A program made the position numbers and the translations under genes. The notes beneath the pieces are model-generated. The model searched no databases, was not told the origin of the DNA, and was given only the letters and a program-made list of their open reading frames with translations. 64,000 nucleotides of DNA, from positions 1,674,001 through 1,738,000 of the forward strand of contig JBCAMK010000015.1 in assembly GCA_038503065.1 (NCBI GenBank). Reading direction: 5' to 3'. Below, piece after piece: positions 25,256-38,506 of this stretch. This stretch comes from Paragyromitra xinjiangensis. Taxonomy: Eukaryota > Ascomycota > Pezizomycetes > Pezizales > Discinaceae. Each line of letters begins with the position of its first letter. Positions within the stretch are counted from its first letter, which is position 1.

Positions 25256-26739
25256 ATGTCTCTACTCCTCCAATCATGTCGTCCCTTCCTCCGATCGCTC
25301 CCACGATCGCTATACCTCCCATCCACAGCCATGATCCCACGATCTCTACCCACACGATCCTTCCAAACCCCCTCCTCAACATCCTCCAAAACCCCCCCGG
25401 AATTCGCCTTCGCCTTTGAGTAAGCCCTCTCCTCTTTTCCTCCATCATTTCCTCCAACTCCACTAACAGCCCCAGCATCGATGGCGTTCTCCTCCATGGC
25501 TCGACACCCACCAAAAACGCCACGACAGCCCTCTCCCTCCTCTCTCAAAACGCCATAGAATTCATCCTCCTAACCAACGGAGGCGGTAAAAGCGAATCTG
25601 CACGCACAACCGAGCTCTCCAACCTTCTCAACTTCCCAATCCAACCCGAACAATTCATCCAATCTCACACACCCTTCAAACAACTCGCCTCAGACCCGGC
25701 CCTCAACACCGTCCTCATCGTTGGTGGTGAAGCCGACAACTGTCGCCATGTCGCTAAGGAATACGGTTTCAAAAATGTCATCCTCCCGTGCGATATCCTC
25801 GCTGCATACCCATCAATCTCGCCATTCTCAGTGAACAAAAACCCCGAACACGCACAACCCCTACCAGAAGGCGAAATCAAGTTCGATGCCATCTTAGTAT
25901 TCAACGATCCGCGTGATTGGGCCCTTGATATTCAGCTCATGACCGATATCCTGCTTTCCGACCAGGGTCGTCTAGGTACTCGCAGGACACAGAAAAGTCC
26001 AACCCCTCATGTCCCGCTATACTTTAGTAATTCGGACTTACTCTGGGCGAATGAATACCATCTCCCACGGCTCGCGCAGGGGGGGTTTCGAGCGGCGTTC
26101 GTAGGGACTTGGCAGATGTTGAAGAGGATTAGTCCTGGTATTCCGCACCTGACGTATAAGACGTTTGGAAAGCCGAATAAAGTCACGTATGAGTTTGCGG
26201 GGGAACTGTTGTGTGAGTGGAGGAAGAAGCAGTTAAAGGCTGCGGAGGTGGAGGAGCAGTGTGCGGATGTGAAGACGGTTTATATGGTGGGCGATAATCC
26301 GAGGTCGGATATTACTGGTGCGAATCGGTTTAGGAGTGAGAAGGGGGTAAGGTGGGTTAGTGTTTTGGTTAAAACTGGGGTGTACCAGGATGGGGATAAT
26401 CCATTTCGGGCGAAGGCCATTGTGGGTGATGTCCTGGACGCGGTGAATTGGGCTATTGCGAGGGAGGGGAGGAAGGCGTTGGGTGATGAGGAGGTGTTGA
26501 AGGAGGAGATAGAGTGGGAGGCTGCGTTGAAGGCGGAGGAAGCGGAACATGAGAAGAAGATTAAGTGGTCTCAAAATAAGAAGAGGAATTCGCAAAATAG
26601 ATGGATAAAAGTAAAGCCGAAGAGAACAGAAGGGGAGAAGTCGAGGGTAGAAGAAAAGCCAAAGGAAGAGGGGAAACCCCTTCTAGAAAATAGCGAGGAA
26701 GGGAACAAGCAATTAGAAGGAGCCGAAAAAACATTGTAG
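25256..26739 (+). CDS. HAD-superfamily hydrolase, CECR5/HDHD5 type (copy 2, extended tail)
   Basis: Two exons, 25256-25419 and 25476-26739, give 475 residues. It is a paralogue of the gene at 21875. It shares the basic presequence (LLQSCRPFLRSLPRSL), motif I FAFDIDGVL with the intron in the same place inside the Asp codon, FILLTNGGG, the PCDIL stretch and VGDNPRSDI. The C-terminal 85 residues are an added Lys/Glu-rich, low-complexity tail (EWEAALKAEEAEHEKKIK and onward) absent from copy 1. Codon use also changes partway through the gene, as in copy 1, from C-ending to G-ending codons. Probably mitochondrial; substrate unknown. Confidence 0.92.
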
Positions 26740-28620
26740 ATAGTAACTAGTGTTTGTACTCGTGGCATTCTAGGAGATTACAATATCAACTACGCGAAGT
26801 ACTGGACACGAACAGCTGATTCATCCCCTTCCCAACACGTCCAACCATGACAGACGACCAAGGCGGGAAGAGACAAAAAGACTAGGAAGCCGATCTATAA
26901 AGATGGGCAGAAAATTTCATCGATCAATTCATCACGCATCACTCGGCCCGATCTTAGGAACTGCGTTGATGGTGATTATGATGAATTCGTTAAGTACATC
27001 CAACTACCCTGTCTCGTGCCCAGACTTGTGCTTGGCGCCAAGGTTCGTACCTCACGCGTTATTTGGCCATAATTGGGAATAAAATACAATAATTATGGAA
27101 AAATAGGCTGGGAACGAGACAGCCAACTACCTAGGTTATTAGGGGCTGCGTTGAATAACAGCGTGAATACTTGCCAAAAAATAAGTTAGTGACGGGGATA
27201 GGCCTTAGCCACAACCAACCCACCTCCCCCGAATCCAAACACAGCAGACTCCAAACTACAGATTAATCTCTGTAAGTATGCCTCAGGTTATTTCTGATGG
27301 CAATCAAGGTAGCAGTGGTTTCTGGAGCGTTTTGGGGTTCAAGTCATGTTGTCAATCCTCGAAGCCTAAAATGAGATGGTTGCTACCGAGGTTTACCCAC
27401 GTCATGCACTAACTTTATTTTCCAGCAAGTATTAATCGAGAGAATACCGAAGAAAATAGAGAAGCGAACTGCACGTGGTACAAAACAAAGAGAGGGGCAA
27501 AATGCCCTTCTATTTATAGGCAATCAAAGCAATAGGGAGAGCCTAGATATTAATACCATAGCCTCGGAATAGCTATAGTAGGCCGTTACATCTAGATAGT
27601 AGGCTAGTAGACAACGGGAACGAATATATGGGCAATAGGGGATAAGCATGAGAATAGCTAGGAAGCAATATCTCCAGCAAATTGTGATGTAGTAGATAGC
27701 AGATCTAGCACCCAGAGGAGCGGAAACAAGGATGAAATGCCGTTATATGATAGAACGAACGCAGGAAACCTCCATAGAGTCTATCAGACTGGCCAAATAG
27801 CTCCGCCTATAGTATCAACTCCGGCGTGTCTTGAATATCCTCCGAGACCCCGGGAAGAGACTGAAATACTGAATAGAGGAAAGACAGAATAACCAGTTGA
27901 GGATAACCATATAAGCAAACAGGAAACGATACACCTACACTCCTAAAAGAAAGTCGTAGAATCCAGCTTCGCGAAGTTTACTAGCACCACTATCTATCTA
28001 TGCGAACCACCTATTGGTGGATAAACTGAACGGCAGAACTGTTATGTAGATAATCATGAAAGTATGATTTTATAATGTCGACGTCTAAAAAGATACCACC
28101 CAAGTAAACCTTTTCCAGTAACCCAACCCAAGACCCGAAAGAGCTTAAACCCAGCCATTTTGAGAACAAATGGAATAAGAAAATGAACCAGCCCTGAATC
28201 CAACAAATGAAAATAAATGAGAGTAGAATGGATAGACTTGACACACGCCTGAATCCTAGCCCGCCAAGCTCAGGCCAACTGTGCGCAATCCCGTAGTAAA
28301 TAAAAGTAGTAGGATGAAATAAAGAAAGTGATTAAAGAAATAGGTTAAAAGAGGTAGAATAAAAGAAGTAAAATAGAAAGGGTAGGATAATAATATAAAG
28401 ATATAAGGACTGATAAAGTAAACGTGATAAAACGAAGAAAGAAAAGAAACACCCAGCTACCTGCCATCTCGATCATACTCAGCCAAGATCCCAAGAGCGA
28501 CGCGGATTTGTTCCCAAACCATCCTCCGACTTATCGACTATCCGATGCAAAGCTAAACCCCCACTCGCATGAAACTAGCCAACATAACATCATAACCAAC
28601 GCTAACAAAAATCCATCTCA
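26740..28620. other. Gene-free spacer between HAD gene and CorA-like gene
   Basis: No supported gene. It contains the 9-bp-TSD MITE at 27009-27122. The DNA from 27450 to 28430 is purine-rich, with frequent TAGATAG and GAAAGAAA runs. No domain-bearing open frames. Confidence 0.55.
27009..27122. mobile_element. MITE with 15-bp TIR and 9-bp direct flanking repeat
   Basis: The terminal inverted repeat is CTGTCTCGTGCCCAG at 27009-27023 and CTGGGAACGAGACAG at 27108-27122 (one mismatch). It is flanked on both sides by the direct repeat CCAACTACC (27000-27008 and 27123-27131). A TSD of 8-9 bp points to a hAT- or Mutator-type non-autonomous element of 114 bp. The interior has a smaller inverted repeat around CCATAATT/AATTATGG. 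Non-coding. Confidence 0.8.
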
Positions 28621-28625
28621 GCGAA

Positions 28626-31285
28626 TCACGATCTCCAAAACATCAAACCATGTACCCTACTTGGCTTAACGGGAGATTCCTGGGATTCTGCATCTGCCGA
28701 ATGTATACTCTCTTTATCGATCTTTGTCCTGCTTTGATGAAGCGGAAGACCGAGGCTAGAAAGTGAGAAATGATGGACCCCCTGGGGAGACGTCCAACGA
28801 AGTTTATCGTAAACCCAGCGGAACTTTTCATGGATCGTACGTCGAAAGGCCCAAAGATAGATGATAAAGAGAATAAATATCGTAAAAGGTACGCATAGTT
28901 CCCAGAACTGAGGCTGTTCCCACGCCGTGTTCGTGATGTCTTTGAAATTCATTCCTAAATAAAACCATTAGTCTCTATCGAAAGTAGATAACGGAGAAGA
29001 GAGTAAATATACCCCAGTACTATGCACCTGTTAGTCTATGCTCGCCACAAGAAAGGAGAATAGCATAGGGTGGATGTGAGACAAACCGAAGTCAAGAAAT
29101 TCATAGGAGTGAATATCGTCGTGATCACAGTGAAAATCGTCAACTTAGCACCCTGGTCTTCAGCCTGCTTGTTGGTTTCCTTCGACACATCCGCAATCTT
29201 CTCTGATATCTCCGCGCTCGCTTGTACCGCAGCTTTGCTCTCGTTTGCTGCTCTCTCACTAGCATCTGCTGCCTTTGCACTCGCCTCTACTACTACTTTC
29301 ATCATCTCCAGCTGTTGACCTATCGCTTCGGTTTGCTTCTTTGCAGTCTCCTTAGATAAGCACTCGGTCAACTATATAACAGTTAGCAACCACAAGAAAG
29401 ATAGCTGAAGGAGGGGGAAAGCCAACTCTCTGCTGTGAGTCCTGTAACTTGCTAAGAACAAGCTCAATCTTCCCACGGAAGTACATCCGTTCCTTAACCG
29501 TGACCTCAATCGTCCTACGCATAATCGCGAACTGCTCTGAATTCTCTTCGAGTTGGAACTGAGCAAGGCGCTCAAGGATCTCGATTTGTGCATCCACGAC
29601 GTTAATGATAGCCGAGAGCTCAAAACTTGTAGTCTTCATCCTTAAGACCAAATTGTCACCAGAGTCAGCCTGAGTGGGCACTCCATCGTAGGTCTGGGCT
29701 AAGAACTCCTACAGAGAAAATCAGCATACATCGAGCGGGAAGAATAGGGGTGTGTATACAAGATCGGAAACCCTCTGAGAAAATATATCAGGAATCTTCA
29801 TTTCTGACTGAGGCATGATGTTACCAATCATATTCACCAACCCATGGTACGCGCCTACGGCTTCGCGCTGGGGCGGAAATAAGGGTAAGTTCCCGGATCG
29901 ATCATCGGGAGATCTGAAAGCCACGATATTCTCTGCGATAGATAATGTAAGAAAGAAACACAGGAGGAAGGGAGGTTATGAGCATACCATCATCGATGAC
30001 CATAAACCAGGCTTGGTGAACAACTGTCAATCTTGAGCTCTCCCTCGCCTCGATTTCTAGTGCTTCCTGCCACTTCTCAAAGGCTGGCTTCCCACTCTGG
30101 GAAGGGAACTTGTACTCTAGTAAGTTCAGGGTAGAGTTAGAAGAAGGCTTATCCTCTGCATTGTTATCAACAGTATGATAAGCGGTTAATCTCCCAGCCA
30201 CCCCATCTTGCGTATAATTATCGTTCGAGAGCAACGGGGGGTTCTTCCGGAAGTTTGCAGCAGCCAAAGTCTCCTGTCCAAGGTACGGGATTGCGACGAA
30301 TAGAGATGTTCCAGAAGGGTAGGTTAATCCAGGATGACGCAGAGATACAACTTGCTTCGGAGGTACATTGGGGTAGTAGGTCACACCCCTTAGGAAAGTT
30401 GAGTTTTGGTCGGACTTGACCTTTATCATTGCGGCCTTTGGGTCATCAGCGAGATCATTCAGGGATATCCCCTTTGTTGCTTTGAGGAAATCCTGTCATA
30501 ATTGTTAGTCAAAAAATTGCCCTGGAAATTCAAGTGGAGCATCAATCCATAGGAACTGAGACTTACGTCGGCGTAGTAAGGTGTTGGGAACTCCCTGCCC
30601 ACAAAATTATCCCGAATTAGTATGCATTCCCACTACCACGATTTCTTGGTGATATACATGACCCGTAGATTGCCACCCCCTTCATCAGACCCCGATGGCA
30701 GGTAGTTCTTCAAATCATCGTACGGAAGCATCTGCGGTGTGCCATTCTTTGAGAAATCATACAGGTATTGAAGTGGAACAGGATTGCAGGTAGATTTCTC
30801 GTTCTCCTCACTCGCTTCTCCCCCATCCCGTGTACTTGAGCGACGAGCACTTGAGCGACGAGTTCTTCTTGGCTCAACATCCTCACCGTCAGAATCATTG
30901 TCAGAGTCATCCTGGCGGCTGGGTACATTCGAACCCTCTCCGCCAATGTCATCGGGTTGACACGGACGGCGGATTACATGGTTGTAGAACGTAACCAGTA
31001 TCTCACCAACTGGCGGTACTCGTGATCGAAGATCGCCATATTCAGAACTGTCAGGAATTTGGATGTAGTTTTCCAGAGAACTTTGTCGTTCCAAGGAAAG
31101 TTCAGTTCCAGAAGGCCATACTAGTCCGATTAGAAAAAATAAATAATAGTAAAAAGTTGGATTAACTAACCATGATTGCTGTGGACCTTTTTTACCAGCT
31201 GGTCAATATAATCCCGACGGGAACGTTCTTCGCCGTTCTCAATCTCACCAACATAGTCCCCAGTAGGATGGTTCCCCTCAGCCAT
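28626..31285 (-). CDS. CorA-like membrane protein with coiled coil (copy 1)
   Basis: Nine exons on the minus strand: 31285-31171, 31120-30658, 30594-30567, 30492-29988, 29932-29760, 29708-29427, 29371-29087, 29019-29013 and 28954-28626. They give 728 residues. The N-terminal part has an acidic/Arg-Ser linker (DNDSDGEDVEPRRTRRSS) and EFPTPYYAD. The middle is a unique domain with LTYPSGTSLFVAIPYL and VVHQAWFMVIDDG. Next come a long helical region (ERLAQFQLEENSEQF) and an Ala-rich coiled coil (AAANESKAAVQASAEISEK). The end is CorA-like: TIFTVITTIFTPMNFLTS, YWGMN, and a second membrane helix (FTIFILFIIYLWAF). Classical CorA proteins conduct Mg2+ with a GMN motif, but the soluble part here is not CorA-like, so transport is uncertain. 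The exon encoding YW and the first base of the Gly codon is only 7 nt. Confidence 0.75.
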
Positions 31286-34200
31286 CTTTGAGTCGCAATG
31301 GTGTTATAGAGTTGATTCGAATTCTAGTGCGTGGAAATGAAATTAAAGAAGAAAGGGGCTTGATGAATTTCCAGGGGGGTTTTCCCTAATATATCACTTT
31401 CAATAAATATAATTCAGAAATCAGTGAACCCCGCAGGTATATCATATATGTCACCGCACCCCTCTTTTGATATACATCCCGATCTTGATAACTCACCACA
31501 TCCCAAGCCACGCATTATAATTCGAACGCACGCATTTGTAGTGCCATGGTATGGGGGCTTGCGAGATGTTATAATGCGTGCATAGCCGTACGCGCCCGAT
31601 ATGGCTACCTTATACATAAATCTGCGCACAGGCGGAGCATGCGCGTAGTTCGCAAATCTGCGAGCAAATTCGTCACATCAATTTTATCACTTGATGGTAA
31701 ATCCGTACCAGGTATAGTCTGTGCAACACTACATATCCCAGCTGCGGGGTCTCGAAAGTCGGCGAGATCCGCGACTACTGAACGGAAGAGAATTCAGATG
31801 AGATAATTCAACCAGTTGGGTGAGTTCTCCTTCTGGCTGTGTATTTGCTTACTTCTCGATTGCTCTATAATTCCAGATCTTGTTGATGTTTTGAATTCCA
31901 TGTTTCGTTTCATGCAGAGCTGGAAGGCTCCAGGCGGTGTTGCCGTGTGGTACGAGTGACTGCTTGTGATTCGTTAACTCTCTCGTGTCACTAGGCTAAA
32001 TTAGGCTTAGAGTGCTGCATGTCCAATGCCCGCAGCGGACCGGGAACCATTTACCTCCGAACCAGCCAATACGACGGTGGCGGTGAGGCTCTTGTAGGGA
32101 AAAGCAAACACAGTAATGAGGAGTCTGGTGGCTCAAATTTTTTTGCGGCTCTTTTATGACGATCCATCGTAGAAATAAATCCGTTAATTGAACCCCAAAG
32201 AAAAACATTAACATCAAGAAGTTTATACGCATACGTACCTAGGTGCGCAGGAATGTCTGATGACATTGACAGCGTAGAGTAACAACAAACTTCAACCTCT
32301 GTCCACGTCAAAGACTTCTGCGCAGGTTTGATAACACCAGGAAACTTAGATTCTCCGCGCAACTACGATGCCAGACTTATCCATAACCCCCGTACACGCA
32401 TGCTGCGGAAAAAAGAGGTTTAAGCCCAGCCTCAGGCCTAATTAGGTGTCTCAGTGTGGTGCTCACTATCGCTTGTGGGTGTGATACTTGACTTGGGAAC
32501 ATAAGAACATTTTTGAGCTCCCTGCAGCTGTCTGTGGCTTAACGTGGAGTTGACTGAAACATCATCAATAAGAGAGTTTCCCTCAACCTTTTGATTGGGC
32601 GAATAAACTAGTTGGCTAACTGACAGTTAACGATGACGCATTATCCCTGTTACGGATAACGGTGAAGTTTAGATGGCATCAATAGCCTAGATGTGCACGA
32701 CACCATAGAAATACGATCAACTCGTTAGAAAAAAAGTGCACCTCGAACATCTGCGATGTCGGGGAGCCTGACTACAAGTCTTGTTGCCCCAGATGTCCTC
32801 CCAATTAAAACACGTGTTGCACTGCGTCGTCCCTGCGTAGAGTTCTGCCAACAGGCAAACCCATCACAATTCATCACTCGTCGCAACTTGTAAACAATAA
32901 CAATCCGAGACACCCATACAAGACAGTCAGCCTCTCTATTAACCTCACCATCAGTATCAACCCCTATACTCGGCCTGATTTGAAATCTTCCCGGTGAACC
33001 GTATAAACGATCGATATATTATAGTCTACCTAGAACTGTTGATTCGTAGATACATATGCGTCAGAGACAAAAAAAGTAGGTACAACCATTCTGAACCCCT
33101 CACACACTACCCCACAACTACCACACAACTATTAGCAAGGCATAGAAGAGACATCTCTGCCGTGACGTCGATTGAGCGCTCGAGCATTGGATTGGCGAGG
33201 CTGACATCTTGGCCGTAAGAAGCAAGTATAATCCCCTTAATTGTTATAATTATAGGATTATGAAATATAGAAAGAAAAAGAAAAAGCCGCGTAGCCCAGA
33301 TCCCCACGGGGTCCCGGAGAAACATAGCTTTCTGGAAAGTACCTGAAGAATCCCTGGAGAACCTAAGTTCTCCGAGGACGGAGCTAGAAAGTTAGGGGGC
33401 TTAGGCCTGGATGAACCGAACCCAGGTTCTTTTCTTTCTCGGGTCCTAATCAGATGCGCGGCACGGGCCCTCGCTTACTACTAATCACTCCGTTTTACCT
33501 TTGTGCGTAACCCCTGAACAGACGGAATAGAAAAAGAGATTCTAGAGAAAAAGCATGATTGGAAATAACCTTAATACGCGACCTTAATGTTTTTAACACC
33601 TGAGGCTCCACCCGAGCCTTCTCTGGGCTATGTCACAAAGCGCCAGGAGGATATTTCCGACGGTCGCTGGGATTATAGATCGCGAGTGACACCTTGTGAT
33701 CTCCATTTTTAGCTTCTTAATACCTTAAGCCAGGATCATACCTATCCTAGGACTCCTGCGCCTTTCTTTTACACCGAGGTTTGGCAGGCTTAAGCTCGAG
33801 GCTCACTACCATTCAGCCCGCTTGGTGTATTATTGAGGATCGACAAGCAGAAAAGGCGGTAGATGTGAGAAGGGCGCGCATTAGAGGTATATGTGGGTGG
33901 GAAACGAGTAATAGACATAGGCATAGGAGTATGTAGATGAGGGGGGGAGCTCCTACACAATACTTGAGTAAGGGGCCGCGGGGATCCCCGGGTGAAACTG
34001 GCGGAATTGAATAAATGCTTCAGCCTAGAGAGCTATGCAGTAGACAGGGGTTAAAACGAACAGCCAAAAACCCCTCAGTAAGACTTAAACTTGCTGCCGT
34101 GACTACGATGTACTTTGAAGCCTCGTGTATACTCATTTTTAGATGGGTTGCTTCTATTATTCTTGCTAACTGTTGGTATGAGGGGCCAAGGAAGCAGGAG

Positions 34201-36060
34201 CGCCCAATACTGTCTCTGTTTGTTACTTTTGTAGAAAAAGCAACCAGAGAACGAACAAGGCTCAAGTATCGTTCTTTTATTTCTTATTCTCGGCTATCGA
34301 TTTCTATACTGGATTTCCCTCCACATTTTCCCCCAACTCCACATTTTTCTAGTAACCTGGGCGTTTTCTATTAAGATTGCCACTGTTGTAATATGCTTTC
34401 GTGGATGTTAGCGCGGACTAGTCCGCTTTGTTGCTAGCTGCGGTTCTTTTTGTTACTTATAGCTTGTTTCTTCGACCTCATCTCTTGTTTTCTATCATAA
34501 AGCAATACAATCAGTTCTCCCTCCTGCTCTTCCCATTCCCTCCTTTTGATATTTGCTTCCGTGATTCTATCCACTCTCACAATCCGCTCCTGCTTTCGTA
34601 TTATTCTCTACTGATTCCGTGGTCTGCCTCGCCGCCTTCGTCACTGCCATTGCCACGATGGCCGATCATAGATCTATCCCACTAATATTCACCCATGTCG
34701 ACCATATCACCATGTATTGAAGCATCTGCATAAAACATCCAGTGTTTGTAGAAAACATGCATGTTGCTAATTATCTTCACTAGTACGATGGGGCAAAAAA
34801 GCTTGAGTAAAAGTGATGGTTAAGTCAAGGGAGACAATCGGTAAATAGGAGAACAAGGTACTAAATATAGCTAGACTCCCCCAGTTGCGACTTTGCTAAG
34901 GCCTGAAAAACGCCCTCCTCACCGGTTTCTCTAATTGCTAGCGACGTTTTACTGATATCCCACTCACACAGATATCCCACGGACAGATTAATACCAATAC
35001 CTTACCCCTGCAAAGTCCTAGCAAAGAAAACGACACACTTGGCAACACCCACTCTCACTGCAGAGCGGGTGTATGCAGACTCTGAGCTACGAGCAACAAA
35101 CAATCCGCAGTAACGCGCTGAAGTCAAGAGACAACGGCTAGATGACATCCCTCCAGGTCAAAGCCACACGGTCGAGATTCTTTCGGGACTGCAGCTGAAG
35201 TAAATCAACAAACTAGTGGTATTCTCCATTCACTGGCGATAGCTCCACAGCCGCACATCACAATGACGTTTCGGATGCTGTGCTAATAAAATGTTTGCAT
35301 CATAAAGAAAGGACCAGAAACATCTCGGCTGAGGCCCGCAGTTACTCGCGCACCAAGATATGAACCTGGAAACATGGGTGGTGGATTTGTATGGCGAAAT
35401 ATCCGTGCACGACTCCGTAGCAAACAAAGCCACACACCCCACGTTTTCAGGTTCTTACCCCGGTGCACGGATGCATGAGCTGAAGCGAACAGCTGAGGAG
35501 CATGTCATTAGAGGATTAAATATACCCTCATTATCCGTTCCTAGTCCAATCACGTGTTCAGCATTAATGGCCAAAACATCATTGGACGTTGTTTGCGTCA
35601 TATTCAGTGGGATGAAATCATTGGTATGCAAAGAATGAGAACGACAGCTCACATCCCAGTTTATGCTCTATGCAATTAGGGGCCTATCCTAGCTGCGTCC
35701 TTATTACTGCTTCTGGTAGCGTTCAGATCGTTCCCGTGCCGTTGTCAAGATTTGGGTCGTTCCCGATACGGTGATCTTCTAGTTGGATAGCGGGTTGACC
35801 AATCGGCCTGACAGAAAGATTATAATCCTGCACCAAAAGGGATACATGCCCTCTGCGTTAGGATCTTTCACTCAACCCTACACTGACTGTATTCTACTAC
35901 TCTAAACTATTTCTAGGTCTTCGTAGTGAATTGGTTTGTGTAGTTATGTGTTTTATTACCAAATCTCACTTATACGTATCCTCTCAAGAGACGGAATAAT
36001 ACTATTACGAGTATACTATTTCGAACAACGATAACCAAACCCAGACGCCTTACCCCACCA
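31286..36060. other. Gene-free stretch between CorA-like paralogues
   Basis: About 4.8 kb with no supported gene. It holds an inverted repeat at 35348-35466 and a hairpin with arms ACGCATTATAA near 31509 and 31570. There is a moderately CT-rich stretch around 34440-34680. Open frames are short and lack domains. Confidence 0.5.
35348..35466. repeat. Imperfect inverted repeat, arms about 37 bp
   Basis: The left arm (35348-35384) begins GCGCACCAAGATATGAACC. The reverse complement of the right arm (35430-35466) begins GCACCGGGGTAAGAACC. The arms agree at roughly three quarters of positions, including GAACCTG and AAACATG/AAACGTG. Both strands therefore translate to a similar peptide (FPGSYLGAR versus FSGSYPGAR). 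It may be an old foldback element; no clear TSD. Confidence 0.5.
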
Positions 36061-36065
36061 AAAAC

Positions 36066-38506
36066 CTACCGTCCTCTACCTCCAGCCAGCGACGCCTTAA
36101 CCCTCCCATCATTCACCCGCTTTACCCAAGGCGACAACGCAACAAACGCTGCATACTGTGCAATACACGCAAGATGCAGCGGGACCAACGACTGCGGGTA
36201 ACCAGAGCTCTCAGATGACCGCGACTGACGTCGCCGGTACAGCGCCATGAGCCTTTTATGACAGTACACGTGAATAGCGAGGAACACTAAGGATACTGAT
36301 AGTGGTATTCTCATCCCTAACCAGGGCTCTCGTTGTGTCCAGGGTTTACTCCCGAAGCGCATGTTGATTCCTATGCTAGGTTTAGTTTTCAGTACGGAAG
36401 ATAAGGATGGACGGGGGTGATACCCCAGTACTGTATCGATTGTTAGCCAAGCTAGGTACATGGGGGGGAGGATGAGGAATCAACGGGGTATAGAACAAAC
36501 CGAAGTGATAAGCCCTAACGGCATAAACAACGTGGCAAGAGTAGTAACAATCGTATCCACACTCTCCGCCGAATTCTCCCTCGCGCTCCGCGTCGCAGAC
36601 TCCGTCGCTCTCTTCGTCCGTGCTAGCTGATCAGCTATTTCTTCAGCCTGCGCCAGCTTCTTCTCCGTTGACAGAATCCGAAACAGCTACGGAATTAGCT
36701 AATATTCTCCACGAAGGTGAGAAAGATCATACGAGCTGTTGCGACGCCTGTAAGTCCTCCCTAATAGCCCAAATCTCGCGGAGAAACGATTCCCGACCTT
36801 CAGCAATCATATCGACCGCCCTACCCACAACCTTAAACTGCTCTGCATGCTGATCTAATTGAAACCTGGCTAGGTTTTTAAGAACATGGAGTTGGGTCTC
36901 TACGACCCTAGTGATAGCTGATAGCTCAATCCTTAAGGTGTCGAATCGAAGGACCAGATCATCTTCAAATGGCTGGGTCTCGACCAGGAATTCCTGTAGA
37001 TGGTTAGGGTATGTATAATGGGTGGAGGGAGGGTTAAGGTGGACGGACAAGCTCAGAGACTCTGCGGCGGAATCGGCGAGGGATGAGGGTGTCTAATGAA
37101 GGTAGGATGCTGCCGATGATATTAACAATTCCATGGTATCCTCCTACACTTTCGCAGTGATGAGGGAATAGCGGTAGGCTTTGGGACTGGTCATTCGGGG
37201 ATCTAAACACCGCAATTGTCTCTGCGGTGGTGTAATGGTGAGAACATAAAACAAGAGAAGAGAAAGAAATTGAGGGCGAGCAACAAACCATCGTCTAAAG
37301 CGGTAAGCCAGACCTGGTGAACAACTATCGGCTTTCCTTCCGTCTCAGTGTTGGATACTCTTTCCCACTCATTAAATGCTGCTGGGCTATCCTCTGAAGG
37401 AAATCTGTACTCAAACAGACTCAAGCTTGAGTTAGAGAATGATCGCCCCTTCGCATGGCCATCAACCATGTAATAAGCAGTCAGTCTCTCAGCTACTCCG
37501 TCCTGTAAATGGTTATTATTTGGAAGTGATGGGTGCTCTTTTCTTGAGAGCGCGCTTGCCGCTGATTCAATACTGAGATATGGAATAGCCACAAAGATTA
37601 GAGTATTTAGGGGGTAGGTTATTCTAGAGAATTGACTCGTTACGAATTGTCGAGGTGCCACCCTAGGGTAATAGGATACACCCGCAAGGAAACTTGAATG
37701 CTCATTGGACTTGAGCTTTGTTATTGAAGCTTTGGGATGGTTGATGAGTTCCCCTAGGGATACATTCCGCATTGCTTTAAGGAGATCCTGTCACGGGTTT
37801 TAGCTATCACCCCACTCATCTTCTGATATCAGACCAAACCATGGAGGTATTTCGAACTTCGAAACATGATTAGGAGACCTACATCAGCGTAATAAGGCGT
37901 CGGAAACTCTCTATCCGTTCCGCGATCTCAACTCAACAAAAAACTCCCCGATGTTAGGATTTAGTGATAACGTACATAACGCGTAAGTTTCCCCCACCCT
38001 CCTCCCCACCCCTCAGGAACCGCGATAAATCCATCCGAAGTTCGCGATCATCAGAGAATTTGTATAAATATTGCAACGGAATAGGAAGACAAGTTGATTT
38101 TTGTTCTTTTTCCACAGCTCGACGACTCATTCGCCTCCTTTCAACCCGACGGCGACTAGCTTCCATATCTCCATCATCTTCATCGGAACTCTCATCAGAG
38201 TCGTACTGGCGACGGAGTTCATAGTTGCAAAAAGTAACAAGTATCTCGCCAAGCTGTGCCCTAACATCCAGACCCTTAGGGTCACCAGGAAGCCGGATGT
38301 ATTGTTTCAACAATGTTTGCCGTTCTATAGGAGATTTGGCCCATTCTAATCGAAAATTAGCCTAATTTAATACCACGAAGGAGGAAGGGCTGACCGTGGT
38401 TTTCATGCACCTTTTCGATTAGTGAGTCGATATGAGCACGACGGGTGCGCTCTTGGGGGGTGATAAAATCAGTAGCGTATTCTGGGATTGACCGGATTTC
38501 TGCCAT
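36066..38506 (-). CDS. CorA-like membrane protein with coiled coil (copy 2)
   Basis: A paralogue of the gene at 28626-31285 with the same exon plan. Exons: 38506-38395, 38345-37976, 37910-37883, 37787-37289, 37221-37049, 36993-36733, 36686-36501, 36430-36424 and 36370-36066, giving 646 residues. Exons 3 and 5 have exactly the same lengths as in copy 1 (28 and 173 nt). Shared landmarks are LKQYIRLPGD, GEILVTFCNY, EFPTPYYAD, ITYPLNTLIFVAIPYLS and VVHQVWLTALDDG. The coiled coil is shorter (ATRSARENSAESVD). The CorA-like end is TIVTTLATLFMPLGLITS then YWGIN, so the canonical GMN Met is Ile. The 7-nt micro-exon TACTGGG is identical to copy 1. Probably membrane-bound; ion transport is doubtful given the GMN change. 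Confidence 0.72.
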
